Below are positions 25,021 through 36,838 of a stretch of DNA of 64,000 nt, one piece after another. The notes beneath the pieces are model-generated. The model made no database searches. It was not told the origin of the DNA and saw only the letters and a program-made list of their open reading frames with translations. The translations under genes were made by a program, and so were the position numbers. The DNA comes from Henckelia pumila (lineage: Eukaryota; Streptophyta; Magnoliopsida; Lamiales; Gesneriaceae). The DNA is taken from assembly GCF_033568475.1 (NCBI RefSeq), contig NC_133120.1:83842151-83906150 (forward strand), in the 5' to 3' direction. Position 1 is the stretch's first letter. Each line of letters starts with the position of its first letter.

Positions 25021-26380
25021 AAAAATACTTTTTTTTGTTTGGCTTTTGATACCAAATAGGGCCTTATAAGCTCCCAGAGCTTAAAAGTAAGTGATTGCAA
25101 CTACCCTCCAAGAGAGTATTTACAACCTCTAAAAATAAGTAATTATAGGTTTTTTCTACACTTATTTTTAAAATTCGATTCGTTTTGTTCGATAGTTTGG
25201 TTTTCATTTGAAAATTCTTCGTTAATTCTGTTATTTAGGTTTGGTTCGTTTATGAATTACAAAATTCGGTTAAACCGAGTAAGTGTTTTATTATTATTTT
25301 TTTAAAAAAAACAAAACAAAACAAAATGTTGGGACCTTATCTTAAATGGCTTCCTCTCTTGGAATTTGGGCTTGTCTTAAAATGTTAATACCTGGCCCAG
25401 TAAACAAACCTGCCATGGCCCGATAGGCGATGGCCCACTCACTTTCATCGGCCTCACTCTCTGCTAAGTTCTATCTTCCCAAACTCCGATGCTCGACTGC
25501 CGTTGCTTTTAAATAGGAGAAAACCAAAACCAGCGGACGAGAAATCGAAACTTGTGAGAGGTAAATCTTGTTATCAAGTTTCAGCTATTGAAAGTCGACA
25601 AATTTTTTCCTCTCGATAGCAGATGGGTTTTGTATGATTCATTTTTTTTCTCTGGATAATTGATGGGCTTTGTATGTTGTTTGAATCTATTTCTCGATTA
25701 GGAAGTAAATTATTCCGTGGAAATGAGCTGATAATATGCTAATAAGGATGCTTGGCTTTAGTATTTAGTAGTTTAGCAAAGGCTACTTCATTGGGACAGG
25801 TGTCGGGTGAAGGCTTGGGACCAGAGTTATACGATTAGAGTCCGGAAAAACAGTACCAGACTTTGGCTTGGAACCTTCGACACAGCGGAAGAAGGCGGCC
25901 TTAGCTTACGATAAGTCTGCGTATAAGCTAAGAGGGGTCTTTGCGAGGCTGAATTCCCCCATTGCAAACATAAATTCTGCCAATAATTTAGTGGGTTCGA
26001 ACCCCTCCATTCCTTTGTTGATGCAAAACTTGAGGCCATAGGCCAAAACTTGGCAATTTTGCAGAATCAGGGAAATTCAGGGAAGCCTCTTCTGTATCTG
26101 ATAAGAAGATTAAACCTTTGGCACAAACTGATTAGTCAAAGTTCGAAAATTCAACTAACGAAACATAGAATGCAAAATTAAGTTGTCCCGGAACAATTTG
26201 TGCTGTCAAAGTTGAGACCTCATCATCATCCGATTCCCCGAAACACCGTCACCTTCATCATTCATCATCATCCAGGTCGGGTTTTTGTCCGGGGTGTCCT
26301 GAACAAAGAGTACGTGACAATAAAAGAGAGTGGCAAAGTTTTTATAAATTTAAAACAGAGTTGACATTATTTGAGAGAAG
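25021..26380. other. MITE remnant, then upstream region of the PPR gene
   Basis: 25021 to about 25100 looks like the other side of the MITE debris described at 17741-18592. From about 25430 to 26380 the sequence is the probable promoter and 5' leader of the PPR gene. I could not place a TATA box or transcription start. A GGTTCGAACCC motif at about 25995 resembles a tRNA B box but no tRNA fold is present. Confidence 0.5.
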
Positions 26381-28951
26381 ATGTGGATAAGTCTTTCTGT
26401 CTCCTCCACTGTCTTGCCCTCACCCCAACTACCCCAGCTTCGCTCCCGCAAAAAGGTCACCGGTGTGCGACCTCTCGAAATACTAACTTTCGAGACTTAC
26501 AAGGATCAGTTGATTCGCCAAGCAGAGGTTGGCCATGTGGACGAAGCAATTTCGACCCTTGATCTCATGTCTCGAGCTAATCTCGCCCCTGACCTTACCA
26601 CCTACTCTGTTCTCCTCAAGTCCTGCATCCGGATGCGTAACTTCCGTTTGGGTCAACTCGTCCACTCCAGAATATTGGAATCAGGGCTTGAACTTGACTC
26701 ATTTGTCCTCAACTCCCTCCTCAGTCTTTACTCTAAATGTGGTGATCAGAAAACGGCGGAGGAGATATTTGAGTCCATGGGTGACATGAGGGACATGGTT
26801 TCATGGAGCGCGATGATATCTTGTTATGCGCACAGCGGTTCAAATTTTGAAGCGGTTCAGAAGTTCGTCGAAATGGTGCAATTTGGAGAGTACCCGAATC
26901 AGTTTTGCTTCTCTGCAGCATTGCAGGCGTGCTCGAATAGGGAGTACGCGTGGATGGGACTGGCGATATTTGCTTTTTTGTTGAAGGCGGGATATTTTAA
27001 GTCTGATGTGTGTGTTGGTTGTGCATTAATTGATTTGTTTGCCAAGGGATTTGATGATTTGGGGTTAGCTACGAGTGTGTTTGATGAAATGCATGAGAAG
27101 AACTCTGTATCCTGGACTTTGATGATTACGAGAACTGCACAGATGGGGTCTCCTAAAGATGCCATTGAGATGCTTTTGGATATGGTTTTGGGAGGGTATA
27201 TCCCAGACCGCTTCACATTTAGTAGCGCGTTATCGGCTTGTAGCGAATTGGGGTGGTTATTTTTCGGGCAGCAGTTGCATTCCTGGCTTATCAAGAATGG
27301 CCTTTGGTTGGATGTCTGTGTGGGGTGCAGTTTGGTGGATATGTATGCAAAGTGTGCGGTCGATAATTCAATGGGCAATTCGCGAAAGGCTTTTGATAGA
27401 ATGTCGGAACGTAATGTCATGTCTTGGACTGCAATTATCACTGGGTATGTGCAAAGTGGAGAATGTGGCTTGGAGGCCATAAAATTATACCGTCAAATGT
27501 TGACAGAAGGCATAGTTAAACCAAATCACTTCACTTTTGCTGCTCTTCTGAAGGCTTGCGGGAATCTTTTGGATCCAAATTTGGGTGAACAGATACATGA
27601 TCATCTTGTAAAGTTTGGTCTTTCATCGGACAATTGTGTAGGTAACTCTGTCATCAGCATGTACGCCAAGAATGATAGAATGGACGATGCTCGAAAAGCA
27701 TTTGAATTATTATTTGAAAAGAATTTGGTTTCATATAACGCTATGATGGATGGGTATGCAAGGAATCTGGATTCTAACGAGGCTTTTGAACTTTACAGCC
27801 AAACTAAAATTTCTGGCACAGGTGGCGATGCTTTTACGTTTACTAGTCTCTTGAGTGGGGCTGCAAGTATTGGAGCAGTGGGTAAAGGGGAACAAATGCA
27901 TGCTCGATTGCTGAAAGCTGGTTTTGCATACAATCAACACGTTTCTAATTCTTTGGTCTCTATGTATGCCAGGTGTGGCAACATTGAGGCAGCGTTTCAG
28001 GTTTTTGAAGAAATGAGAGATCGAAATGTGGTATCTTGGACGTCGATAATCACAGGTTTCGCAAAGCATGGTTTTGCCAACAGGGCTCTAGAATTATTCA
28101 TGCAAATGCTTGATCTTGGGGTGAAACCAAATGAGATCACGTATGTAGCCGTTCTCTCTGCGTGTAGTCATGCAGGGTTAATAGACGATGCGTGGAGACA
28201 TTTTCACTCGATGCACAAAGAAGTAGGGAGAAAACCGAGAATGGAACACTATGCATGTATGGTTGATGCATTAGGAAGAATGGGATTTTTAGATAAAGCA
28301 GTGCAGTTCATCCAAACAATGCCTTTTAGGGCTGATGCTCTTGTCTGGCGCACATTGTTGGGTGCCTGTCGTGTTCATGGTAACACAGAACTCGGCAAGC
28401 TTGCAGCCAAGGCGATTCTTGAACAAGAACCAAGCGACCCAGCAGCATTAGTCCTACTATCTAACTTGTACGCGTCAAGTGGTAAATGGGAAAATGTGGC
28501 AAAAGTTAGAAAAAGTATGAAAGTACAGAATTTAGTCAAGGAGGCGGGGTGTAGTTGGATCGAAATAGCTAGAAAGGTGCATAAATTTTATGTGGGGGAT
28601 ACCAAGCATCCCCAAGCTAAGCAAATATATGCAGAATTGGATCAGTTGGGACAAAGGATTAGGGAGATGGGTTATGTCCCAGACACCAATTTTGTACTTC
28701 ACGAGGTGGAGGAGGAACTAAAGGAGCAAATCTTGTCTCAACACACTGAGAAAATTGCTTTAGCATTTGGCCTCATTAGCACTGCCAATCCGACGCCGAT
28801 TCGAATTTTTAAGAATCTCCGGGTTTGTGGAGATTGCCACACAGCTATGAAGTATATTTCCATGGCAACAGGGAGGGAGATAGTATTGAGAGACTACAGC
28901 AGATTTCACCATATTAAGGATGGGAGCTGTTCCTGTAATGATTATTGGTGA
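26381..28951 (+). CDS. EMB2261: DYW-class pentatricopeptide repeat protein, EMB2261 (At3g49170)-like
   Basis: An intronless frame encodes 856 residues, close to the ~850 of Arabidopsis At3g49170/EMB2261, which it resembles along its length. The Ser-rich, basic N-terminus (MWISLSVSSTVLPSPQ...) looks like an organelle transit peptide; the Arabidopsis protein is annotated as chloroplastic. Tandem PLS-type repeats fill about 45-690 (for example NSLLSLYSKCGDQKTAEEIF, VSWTSIITGFAKHGF, PNEITYVAVLSACSHAG). E/E+ motifs follow (VWRTLLGACRVHGN, then GCSWIEIARKVHKFYVGD at about 720). The DYW domain has the deaminase-type ligands HTE (~787) and CGDC (~816) and ends exactly in DYW. Such proteins bind organelle RNA and direct C-to-U editing; the target site cannot be read here. 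The ATG at 26381 is the first in frame. Function is inferred from family; the symbol is by similarity. Confidence 0.93.
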   Translation: MWISLSVSSTVLPSPQLPQLRSRKKVTGVRPLEILTFETYKDQLIRQAEVGHVDEAISTLDLMSRANLAPDLTTYSVLLKSCIRMRNFRLGQLVHSRILESGLELDSFVLNSLLSLYSKCGDQKTAEEIFESMGDMRDMVSWSAMISCYAHSGSNFEAVQKFVEMVQFGEYPNQFCFSAALQACSNREYAWMGLAIFAFLLKAGYFKSDVCVGCALIDLFAKGFDDLGLATSVFDEMHEKNSVSWTLMITRTAQMGSPKDAIEMLLDMVLGGYIPDRFTFSSALSACSELGWLFFGQQLHSWLIKNGLWLDVCVGCSLVDMYAKCAVDNSMGNSRKAFDRMSERNVMSWTAIITGYVQSGECGLEAIKLYRQMLTEGIVKPNHFTFAALLKACGNLLDPNLGEQIHDHLVKFGLSSDNCVGNSVISMYAKNDRMDDARKAFELLFEKNLVSYNAMMDGYARNLDSNEAFELYSQTKISGTGGDAFTFTSLLSGAASIGAVGKGEQMHARLLKAGFAYNQHVSNSLVSMYARCGNIEAAFQVFEEMRDRNVVSWTSIITGFAKHGFANRALELFMQMLDLGVKPNEITYVAVLSACSHAGLIDDAWRHFHSMHKEVGRKPRMEHYACMVDALGRMGFLDKAVQFIQTMPFRADALVWRTLLGACRVHGNTELGKLAAKAILEQEPSDPAALVLLSNLYASSGKWENVAKVRKSMKVQNLVKEAGCSWIEIARKVHKFYVGDTKHPQAKQIYAELDQLGQRIREMGYVPDTNFVLHEVEEELKEQILSQHTEKIALAFGLISTANPTPIRIFKNLRVCGDCHTAMKYISMATGREIVLRDYSRFHHIKDGSCSCNDYW

Positions 28952-29375
28952 ATGTTTAAAGATTTTGTCTTCTTAGATCAATGATCACAAAATGATATTT
29001 CTGTTTTGTTTTTAATGTAATTAGATTAACAAACATGCATTCATTTATCAAGGGGCATGGAAAGTGAAAACTTCAAGATTTGTTGATGTATTGTACAATA
29101 TTTATTAACAGCAAAAACTGACGTTTTCAAGCCTAAATATAAAAGAGTCGGATGTATATTTTCTGCCTTTGTTTCTTCCGACACCGAAGCTTCCATATTT
29201 ACTCTGATCACTCTGGGATATTAGTAAAACTTTCCCACCGATATCTACTCGGGCATCCCTGTCGTACAGAGTTTGCTCAGTGCGGTTTATCTGGTTATCA
29301 TAGTTTGCAGACAATTGTATTAGTTTAGGGTTTAATGAGTGCACATCGAATAGTAACGACTGCGGTTTTCGTGTA

Positions 29376-29411
<36 letters not shown>

Positions 29412-30775
29412 TACTACTACTACTTTATGCTAAGCCCAACGTAGTTCTTCCATTATTTTATACCATTTAGCCAAAGTTCTAAAAAGCGCGTAGCGTGACG
29501 AAGCGTCACGGTCAGACTTCAAGCTTCACAAACTTAAGCGAGTTTAAAACAAACTTAAACGTGAAAAAATATTTTTTACAACAATTGTGCTAGACAATGA
29601 GCCAAGTTGTTTGCATTTCTACAAGCATAAAAAAAACTAACAAAATTCTCTCTACGAGTCATATCCAAAACATTCATGATAATGTTGCCTGCTTAATTGA
29701 GATATTCCTCGGTCTTTGTCACTGCTTGGACTGCGGAAACGGAATCGGAAAAACAACAGTTTCCTAATTCACAAGAAACACATTGGTGACATGTAACTTG
29801 TCAATGTGGTTAAATTTTATATGTGATTTATGATGAACCCATTATCTTAAATCCCACGAAACACTGGAAACAAGAAAATAGAAAAGAATAAGCATGGTCA
29901 GATCAATTATCTAACTTTTGTCGTTTAAGAATAAACTAAATCGAGATTATTTGGTGACAGATGTCATAATATGATTCAGCAATTTAGGAATTAAGACAAC
30001 GTTGTATCATGCAATGTGTACTTTTACCAACTCTCATAATTGGCTGAAATTTAATTAAGATGCTCATTATTCAAAAAAATAAATAAAATTTGCCTATTTA
30101 ATTATTTGACCGGCGAAATTTATGGGTCTTAATTACGAATTTGGGGCCAATGCAGAGTACTGGAGCAGATAGTTGGGGGCATCAACTGCGTGGGAAATTC
30201 TTTATTAGTAAACTATTGGAGAGTCCAAAAGAAACTCCATCGGCCCAAATGTAGTGATGGCTCTCGTCAACGTATCATAATAACTAGCGTCTCGAAGCAT
30301 ACATTGCATATTTGTACTATCATGATTTTATTTTAAATTTATTTTTTTCTAAATATTTGTAATTAAATTATAAAATAATAATATTTGTAAACAAAAAAAT
30401 AGTAAATCAAAGTTTGAAAAACAAAAAAAAAACTAATTAAATACATTATTGACATATTAAAAAAGCTTCATCAAAATTCAATTACTATCCACTCGTCTCC
30501 TTTAATTAATAGTAAGTGTAGGTAATAAATAAATAAATAAAACAATTTTTTTTGTTCTTTTTTTTTCTATTCACTTCGCTGTATTTAATAAATTTGATAT
30601 CTATGTCTCTAATATATTATAATTATTTACACTTTATCAGGAATATAAATTTCAAATATTTAATTTATAGGGGAGGTGAATGCAAAAATTCCTATAAAAA
30701 TTATTTATCGAAATTAACTTTAAGACATTTTTTTGGGGTCCTTGTTGCATTACATGATATCTGTTTTAAAAAAAT
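28952..30775. other. Intergenic region with a microsatellite
   Basis: It begins with the 3' UTR of the PPR gene. An (AAT)n run followed by (ACT)n lies at about 29376-29424. At 29480-29520, GCGTGACGAAGCGTCACG forms a palindrome. No supported ORF. Confidence 0.55.
29376..29424. repeat. Compound trinucleotide microsatellite (AAT)n-(ACT)n
   Basis: About ten AAT/ATA repeats run directly into five ACT repeats. Its length is likely variable between individuals. Confidence 0.9.
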
Positions 30776-30982
30776 AATGCTAGAGGTACAACCATTATAT
30801 CGTACAACGATATTTACAACAATTATGTCGTGACATTTTACTATTATCTCGTGAGATTTTGATATGATATCGTGAGATTTTGCATTCAATATATCGTGAG
30901 ATTTGATAAATTAAAATTTTGTATTGAATTTTTTGTGGTGTAAAAATTGTTGTACAAATTTGATTATATATTTAACATTGCT
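30776..30982. mobile_element. Probable small MITE with repeated ATCTCGTGAGATTTTG blocks
   Basis: The left end (TACAACCATTATATC, CGTACAACGATATTTAC) faces a right end whose reverse complement contains TTTGTACAACAATTTTTAC. Three to four copies of ATCGTGAGATTTTG-like sequence, each itself part-palindromic, lie inside. No coding capacity. Boundaries are approximate. Confidence 0.45.
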
Positions 30983-32330
30983 CGTTTTAAAATCTACAAT
31001 GCATTAAAGATGAATGAATAATATTGACTAAGGTATTGTAAATACATACTTCGTGATGTACACAGAATAATGATTCAATATAATTTAAAATAAAATATAC
31101 CGAGACTCCAGATAACTAATATAATATTAAAAACTTTCGATTCAATATTTTCGCAAATTAATCGTCTCACTTGTAATTTTTGTAATACATATCTTTTACT
31201 CACTCCACTCCACCATTGAAACAATATTATTTTTTTTCCTAAAAAAATAGGACTTCCACCCTCGAAAAAAAGAGATTAAATCTATCAAATTATAGATAGC
31301 TTTGAGAAACCTAATTGCCAACTTAGCTTGTTATCACTTAGTTACTTACACGTTATATATATTAAAAAAAGAAAAAAAAAAAAAAAAAACAAAGCTACTT
31401 ACAATTTATATACAACCACCAACGTGATTATAAGCTATTAATAATAAATCGAAAACTTGAAAGCAGCGATTAATTGAGCTAGGACAATATCAAAATATAT
31501 ATATAGTATTAGTTACAAGGACATGATCATATGAATAAAGCATTTTGAAGAAATAATATAAGAAAATTAAAATATGATATTATATTTATTAAAATAAAGA
31601 GGAGTGAGGTGGTGAAGCGGGATTTCTGTGTTGCCAGGCTTGCTTGCACCCTAATCCTCCACAAGGAATCGTTGCCAAAACAAAAAAGTAATAAGTTTGC
31701 TTCAAAGCCAACCGATTCCCACTTCTTTCCTTGGTTGTCATTTTATACAAATTCTCTCATTTATTTATTTTTTTTTTCTATTCCCTGGAAAGTTGTAGAT
31801 GATCACAAAGTTCGAGTCTAACTCTCACCGAGCTAGCTAACTCCTATATTCGAAATTTTATAGATATATATAAAGATATACTTAAAAAAATAAACTATGA
31901 ACAAAATTACATTTGATTGGATACATGTAATCTTAATAATTAATAGGATAAATTGGAGTATTTAATCTTAGTTATGTTGCATAATACAGTTGAATAAGTT
32001 ATAAGTAAGACGATCTTACGACAGATCTATATTGTAAAACGATCATATTCATGTCAATAAACAAAATGATATTATTCTACATGACACACAACATGAATGA
32101 TCTATACTAATTGTTACATATATTTTCCTTGAGATTGCGTGTATTTTTCCGATAACATGATATGACAGTACTATAAACAATATAATCTCAATATAAAAAA
32201 GGCAGCTGAAATGCTAGTAGCATAAAGAATAGTTAACCACTTAACTCAACCAAGCACGAGATTCTAACCCTTGATCAAGTCATTCCTTTCTATAAGTAGT
32301 ACTATATATCTCTATCACGGTTGAGTCGAC
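30983..32330. other. AT-rich upstream region of the ZAT5-like gene
   Basis: Low-complexity A/T-rich sequence with long A runs near 31370-31390. The ORF at 31609-31821 has no recognisable product. Nothing else is supported. Confidence 0.5.
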
Positions 32331-32471
32331 GCTACCCGCAAGGTAGTGTCCTGCGAGTGACGTGGCGATTTATAATTGGTGAAAATCAGTGGGTCCCACG
32401 TAGAACCCATTATTTTTGACTAATCATGATGTTACACGTCACCCGCATGCAGGATAGTGCCTACAGCGGCA
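32331..32471. promoter_or_regulatory. Inverted-repeat element with ABRE-like and W-box motifs in the ZAT5-like promoter
   Basis: The left arm (GGTAGTGTCCTGC, GAGTGACGTGG) is matched by the reverse complement of the right arm (GGCACTATCCTGC, GGGTGACGTG). The arms each hold a GTGACGTG core, which contains ACGTG, as in ABRE/G-box-type bZIP sites. Between them are CCCACGTAG and TTTTTGACTAA, the latter containing a W-box TTGAC core. It could be a small MITE or a local promoter palindrome. It ends about 150 bases before the ATG. Confidence 0.5.
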
Positions 32472-32501
32472 TGTACTAAACCATCTATCACACTACTCTT
32501 G

Positions 32502-32509
32502 TATATATA
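32502..32509 (+). promoter_or_regulatory. Candidate TATA box of the ZAT5-like gene
   Basis: TATATATA followed by AG lies about 118 bases before the start codon, a normal distance for a short plant leader. It is followed by a pyrimidine-rich leader. Confidence 0.6.
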
Positions 32510-32619
32510 TAGTCCATGCATGGCAAAGTTTCCTTCTCACTTCAATTCCTTCATCTTATTTTTTTAATTAAAAGGAAGCTAAAAAAGTGAACAAGGAAAC
32601 GACACGAAAAGTATAGTGT

Positions 32620-33411
32620 ATGCAGATTCAAGAACAAACGGCAATGGTGGCCGAGGATTACGATGATACCATGAAAGGAAAACGTGGCAAGAGACCGAGA
32701 TCGGGTTCACCTCTCGCATTAACCATGGCCACGAGCTCATCTAGCACCGCCAACATCGGCGGCGGCGGTAATAGCACCGGCAGCAGCGTTCTGAGCGACA
32801 TTTCCGGCAGTTCTGACCGCTACATGACGTTGAATTCCGGTCATCATGAGTTCAAGCAAAACGTAGAATTAGAAGAAGAAGACATGGCGAATTGTTTGAT
32901 TCTATTGGCCAAAGGGCGCCGCCAGGTTCCGTCGCCGACCGTGGCGGGGGCTGAGGAATTTTACCGGTGCAAGACGTGTGACAAGAGCTTTTCTTCGTTC
33001 CAAGCATTAGGTGGCCACCGTGCCAGCCACAAGAAACCCGTGGTCAAGCCATTCACAACCACCGCAGAAGGCGGAAACCCACCGGCAGAAAATCAGGAAG
33101 AACGTGTTGGTGGTACAATTCTTTCGCTCAAAATCAGGAGCTTAGGCGGAGGCGGTGGCGGCACGTTAAACAAGTCAAGGGTTCATGAGTGTTCAATATG
33201 CGGAGCTGAATTCGCCTCCGGCCAGGCCTTGGGTGGGCACATGCGGCGGCACAGGCCACTGGCGCCGCCGCCGTCGGAAAACAGCAGCCATAGCGAGTCA
33301 CGTGATCAAGAAAAGAAGCCCCGGAAAATATTGTTATTAGACCTCAATCTTCCAGCCCCGGAAGAGCTAGTCTTCTCCGCCAGTACCCCTCTAATCAATT
33401 GCCATTACTAG
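32620..33411 (+). CDS. ZAT5: C2H2 zinc-finger transcriptional repressor, ZAT5-like
   Basis: An intronless 263-residue protein of the plant two-finger C1-2i class. In order: a basic nuclear-localisation-like KGKRGKRPR (~19-27), a Ser/Gly-rich stretch, the L-box-like EEEDMANCLILLAKG (~86-100), finger 1 (CKTCDKSFSSFQALGGHRASH, ~115-135), finger 2 (CSICGAEFASGQALGGHMRR, ~190-209) and an EAR repression motif (LLLDLNLPAPEE, ~239-250). Both fingers carry the plant-specific QALGGH core, which contacts AGT-type DNA sites. The end, LINCHY, and the overall layout match Arabidopsis ZAT5 best. Members repress transcription through EAR-bound co-repressors such as TOPLESS and are often stress-induced. The ATG at 32620 is the first in the leader and gives the same N-terminal spacing as ZAT5. 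The promoter contains the inverted-repeat element at 32331-32471, consistent with, but not proof of, stress or ABA control. Confidence 0.93.
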   Translation: MQIQEQTAMVAEDYDDTMKGKRGKRPRSGSPLALTMATSSSSTANIGGGGNSTGSSVLSDISGSSDRYMTLNSGHHEFKQNVELEEEDMANCLILLAKGRRQVPSPTVAGAEEFYRCKTCDKSFSSFQALGGHRASHKKPVVKPFTTTAEGGNPPAENQEERVGGTILSLKIRSLGGGGGGTLNKSRVHECSICGAEFASGQALGGHMRRHRPLAPPPSENSSHSESRDQEKKPRKILLLDLNLPAPEELVFSASTPLINCHY

Positions 33412-36400
33412 CTAGTTTTCGATCAATTCTTTTCTGTATTATTATTATTTTTAATTAATCTTGCTAATGAAATTGTGAATCAATTATTTGTAAACATTTT
33501 TTTTAATTATATATTGTTCTTTATGATCATAGATAAATGTGATCATCAATTGAATATAGTTTAATTCTTTTGCATATGAAAATTTTAAATTATATTGTAG
33601 AAGAATTAATATTGGTTATTAAGTTATATGGTTTTCAATCGAATTCTTTTACATGACAGCATGTGATGTGGGGATTGCATACTCTACAACACAAACTAAA
33701 GTGGTGTGCTAGATATCAAAAGTATTACTATTTTTCTCTAATAATATAAACTTTATTAGATTAATTATGCTTTGATCACGTGTGTAATAAATTTAAAATC
33801 ATTGGATATTAGGTGCAATTTGCGGACACATGATTTAAACTCAGGAGGATTAATTAACACACAAAAAATAAAATATCCAAAAATTACTTTTCGAATCACA
33901 AGCGATTTTACGTTGCTGAAACGCGTCTTGAACAAGCGATTTCATGACTATATTGTAGATTAAAGTAGTATTTGAGATTGCATTTTAAAAAAAAAATATT
34001 TTTGATATTTTACTTCATTCAATAGTTTTTATTGGGTTGACATGCGAAATTCGGTATGGATGAGTAATAACATTTTCTTAGAGCCCACAAATGCAATTTC
34101 GGTTATTGACATTTTCCCACGATTATTAGTTACATGTCTCTAGTTCAAATGGGACAAGAAACACACTCCATGTTTTGTGGCTTGCAAGAATTATGATTAG
34201 ATGCAATGTCACACACATACATTTAATGACACATTTTGTGTCAAAGTTTCGGTATTAATTGATGGAGAGGTGCACATGCTTCTTGCTGTTTGTGCATGAA
34301 TTTCAGTTACATCTTATATTAATGTTGTCACACTCTTTCATGATTGCCGCACAAAATTGCACTTTTAAAAATTCTTGGCTATCCTACCATCCGAGAGATG
34401 TGGCTCACATTTGATTTTAACCAACTATATCTAACCACAATTGTTCCATACACATGCAAGTGCTTTCGCGTTCTTTCTAATTAAAAAAATGTGTAATTTC
34501 ATTTAATTTAATTTTTTTAGGGCAAAAAACCATTTTAGTCCGATAAATAGAGCATTCCGAGATTTAGTCATCTAATTCGTCAAGGTGCATGGCTTAAAAT
34601 TGCCATGTACAAGATAAGATCACTGAATTTGATGTCCAAGCTCCGTGGTCTAGCGAACAATTTGCGATCAAATTAATTAATCCGATCTAAACAAGATCGA
34701 GATTAAGGGGGAAAAAAGAAGAAGAAGAAGCAAATATCTATATATATAAACTAGATTTTGACCATAATTTGGCTAGTTTAAATTATTAAATCCCAAAATA
34801 GTATAAGTTAATAAACCAAAATGGTTATTTTCCAATAATTTGTATCCTCTCAAAATACAACGTTGTTCATCCAAGAGGACATTAATTTATAGCGTTTGAG
34901 ACCAATTCAGATTTCAGAGAATAAATGGGAATGGACTCATCATGCTCCAAATATTCTTATCTTTAGTCAAGGTGAACGATAAAAATAAACACCAGCCCTG
35001 ATCAATTAATTTTGGTTACATTAACATGCATGTTGTAACTACTTGGGAGATAGATAATATATGATATCGACATTATTATACTTTTATGTTTGGTTACTTT
35101 ACTAATAGTCTCGGTACTAGTTATCATGTCCAATATCGCGTTCTTCTCGTCATATTATTTATCCATCTATTAATTATTTATTATACATCAATCAAATCAT
35201 TAATTATTTATTTCACATCAATCCAATCATCGAATTTAAATTACTATATTATCCCTTATAAATAATATTATTCATATTTTATTTATTGTTAAAAGGACAA
35301 AATGGTAATTTATAATTCTATATAAAATTTAATCAATCAAATCAAAAAAACCATAATCTATCAATCAAATCAAATATTATATTAACTATCATTTTTTATT
35401 TATTTTTTATTACATTACATTACTTATCCAGGTACTATTTATCTTATCACCCGAACCAAACGATGTGATTTTATCAATTAATTAATATGAGAAATTACAT
35501 TTTTGTTTTGTAATTTGCATGTTCGTTTTTTTAGTCATATTTTCGATCGATTCATAGTCTTATTATACTATTACAGTGTTTTTTTATTTTTTATTTTTTA
35601 TTTTTCAAGTTTAGTCATTTGTCATCGGGTAAAGACGACGTGATACAAAACGTGTCAGTAATGTATGTTGTTACATTATCATTTTTTGATTTATGTCAAT
35701 TTTCACATCCATATTGATCAGATGAAAAGGAATAAGATTAAAAAAAAAAATGCAAATCTGTAAAATTGATTAGACCGGAAAAACACCTAAACTGGGAGAG
35801 TAAGCTAAGAAGACTGAATTCGTAAAATTCATCAACATTTAATTTAAATAATTCGCAGCATACATTACTCTATTTATGTCATGATTTGAACGTGCTGGAC
35901 CTGCTGGTGCAATACAGACTAATATGATTGCCATTTTCTTTTCTTTTTTTCCCTTTCGTTTTTTTTTTTGAGAGAGAGGTACTATATTTTTTGTTTTGTT
36001 ATTTGTATGTTTTTCAAACTTTAGTCACGTTAGTGAGTTTGTATTTTTCAGTTTTGTAACTTACATATTTTTTTCATTTGTAATCCTGTTACGGTGATGA
36101 ATTTTCATTTGTAATCATGTGATTCGTATATTGCTTTCATTTTGATTCTTTAACTTGTATGATATCTTCAGTTTTTTTTCATCATTTTTAATTTTTCGGA
36201 GTCTATCGTGTTTGTCGGTCATAAAAAGATCGAAAATGAAATCAAATACAAGTTAGAGCATAAAAAAATGAAAACAATGTACAAGTTACGAGAATATAAA
36301 TGAAAATACAACTTTGATTTATATTCAAGTAAAGGTAATTTATCACATTGTAAAATTATCGAGAGACTAAATTGTAATTTGAAATATCGAAATTAAAAAA

Positions 36401-36634
36401 AAAACAAAAGTGTAATATTTATATTATATAAGAGCAATTTTAACAAAAAAAAGACGGCATTCTCGTTTGTCTAATATGGAGAGTTTTTATATATAGTATA
36501 GATCATCTCTAAAAAGATAAAATGTAATATCTATTGTTTCAAATGTGTGTTAAGAAAAGTGTGACAACAAATATTATATTTTAAATATATTGAGAAGAGA
36601 CCGTCACATAGATTATTTTTGTGGTCTCCGTATT
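33412..36634. other. AT-rich intergenic region without a recognisable gene
   Basis: It starts with the 3' UTR of the ZAT5-like gene. Around 35090-35460, facing GTTTGGTT and AACCAAAC ends suggest a decayed MITE. The remainder is A/T-rich without coding signal. Confidence 0.55.
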
Positions 36635-36838
36635 TAGGGATGTCAATTTGGGTGTATTTTAAAATTTCTCAACTCGAACCCAATTCATGATCAACCCAAA
36701 AATGATCAATCCAAACCCGGCTAAGCAGACTAATCCTATCATTTCGAACCAACTTGATTTTATTTTTTTAACAAAATAATTAAATAAAAATTCAAAACAC
36801 GCAATAATAATAGTAATATCTAATTTAAACACGTATTA

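Noticed and set aside
25985-26010. GGTTCGAACCC, like a tRNA B box
   Set aside because: No acceptor stem, anticodon arm or A box at suitable distance; a SINE origin could not be shown either.
30552-30833. 93-residue plus-strand ORF, hydrophobic start
   Set aside because: AT-rich, overlaps a probable MITE, and shows no conserved motif.
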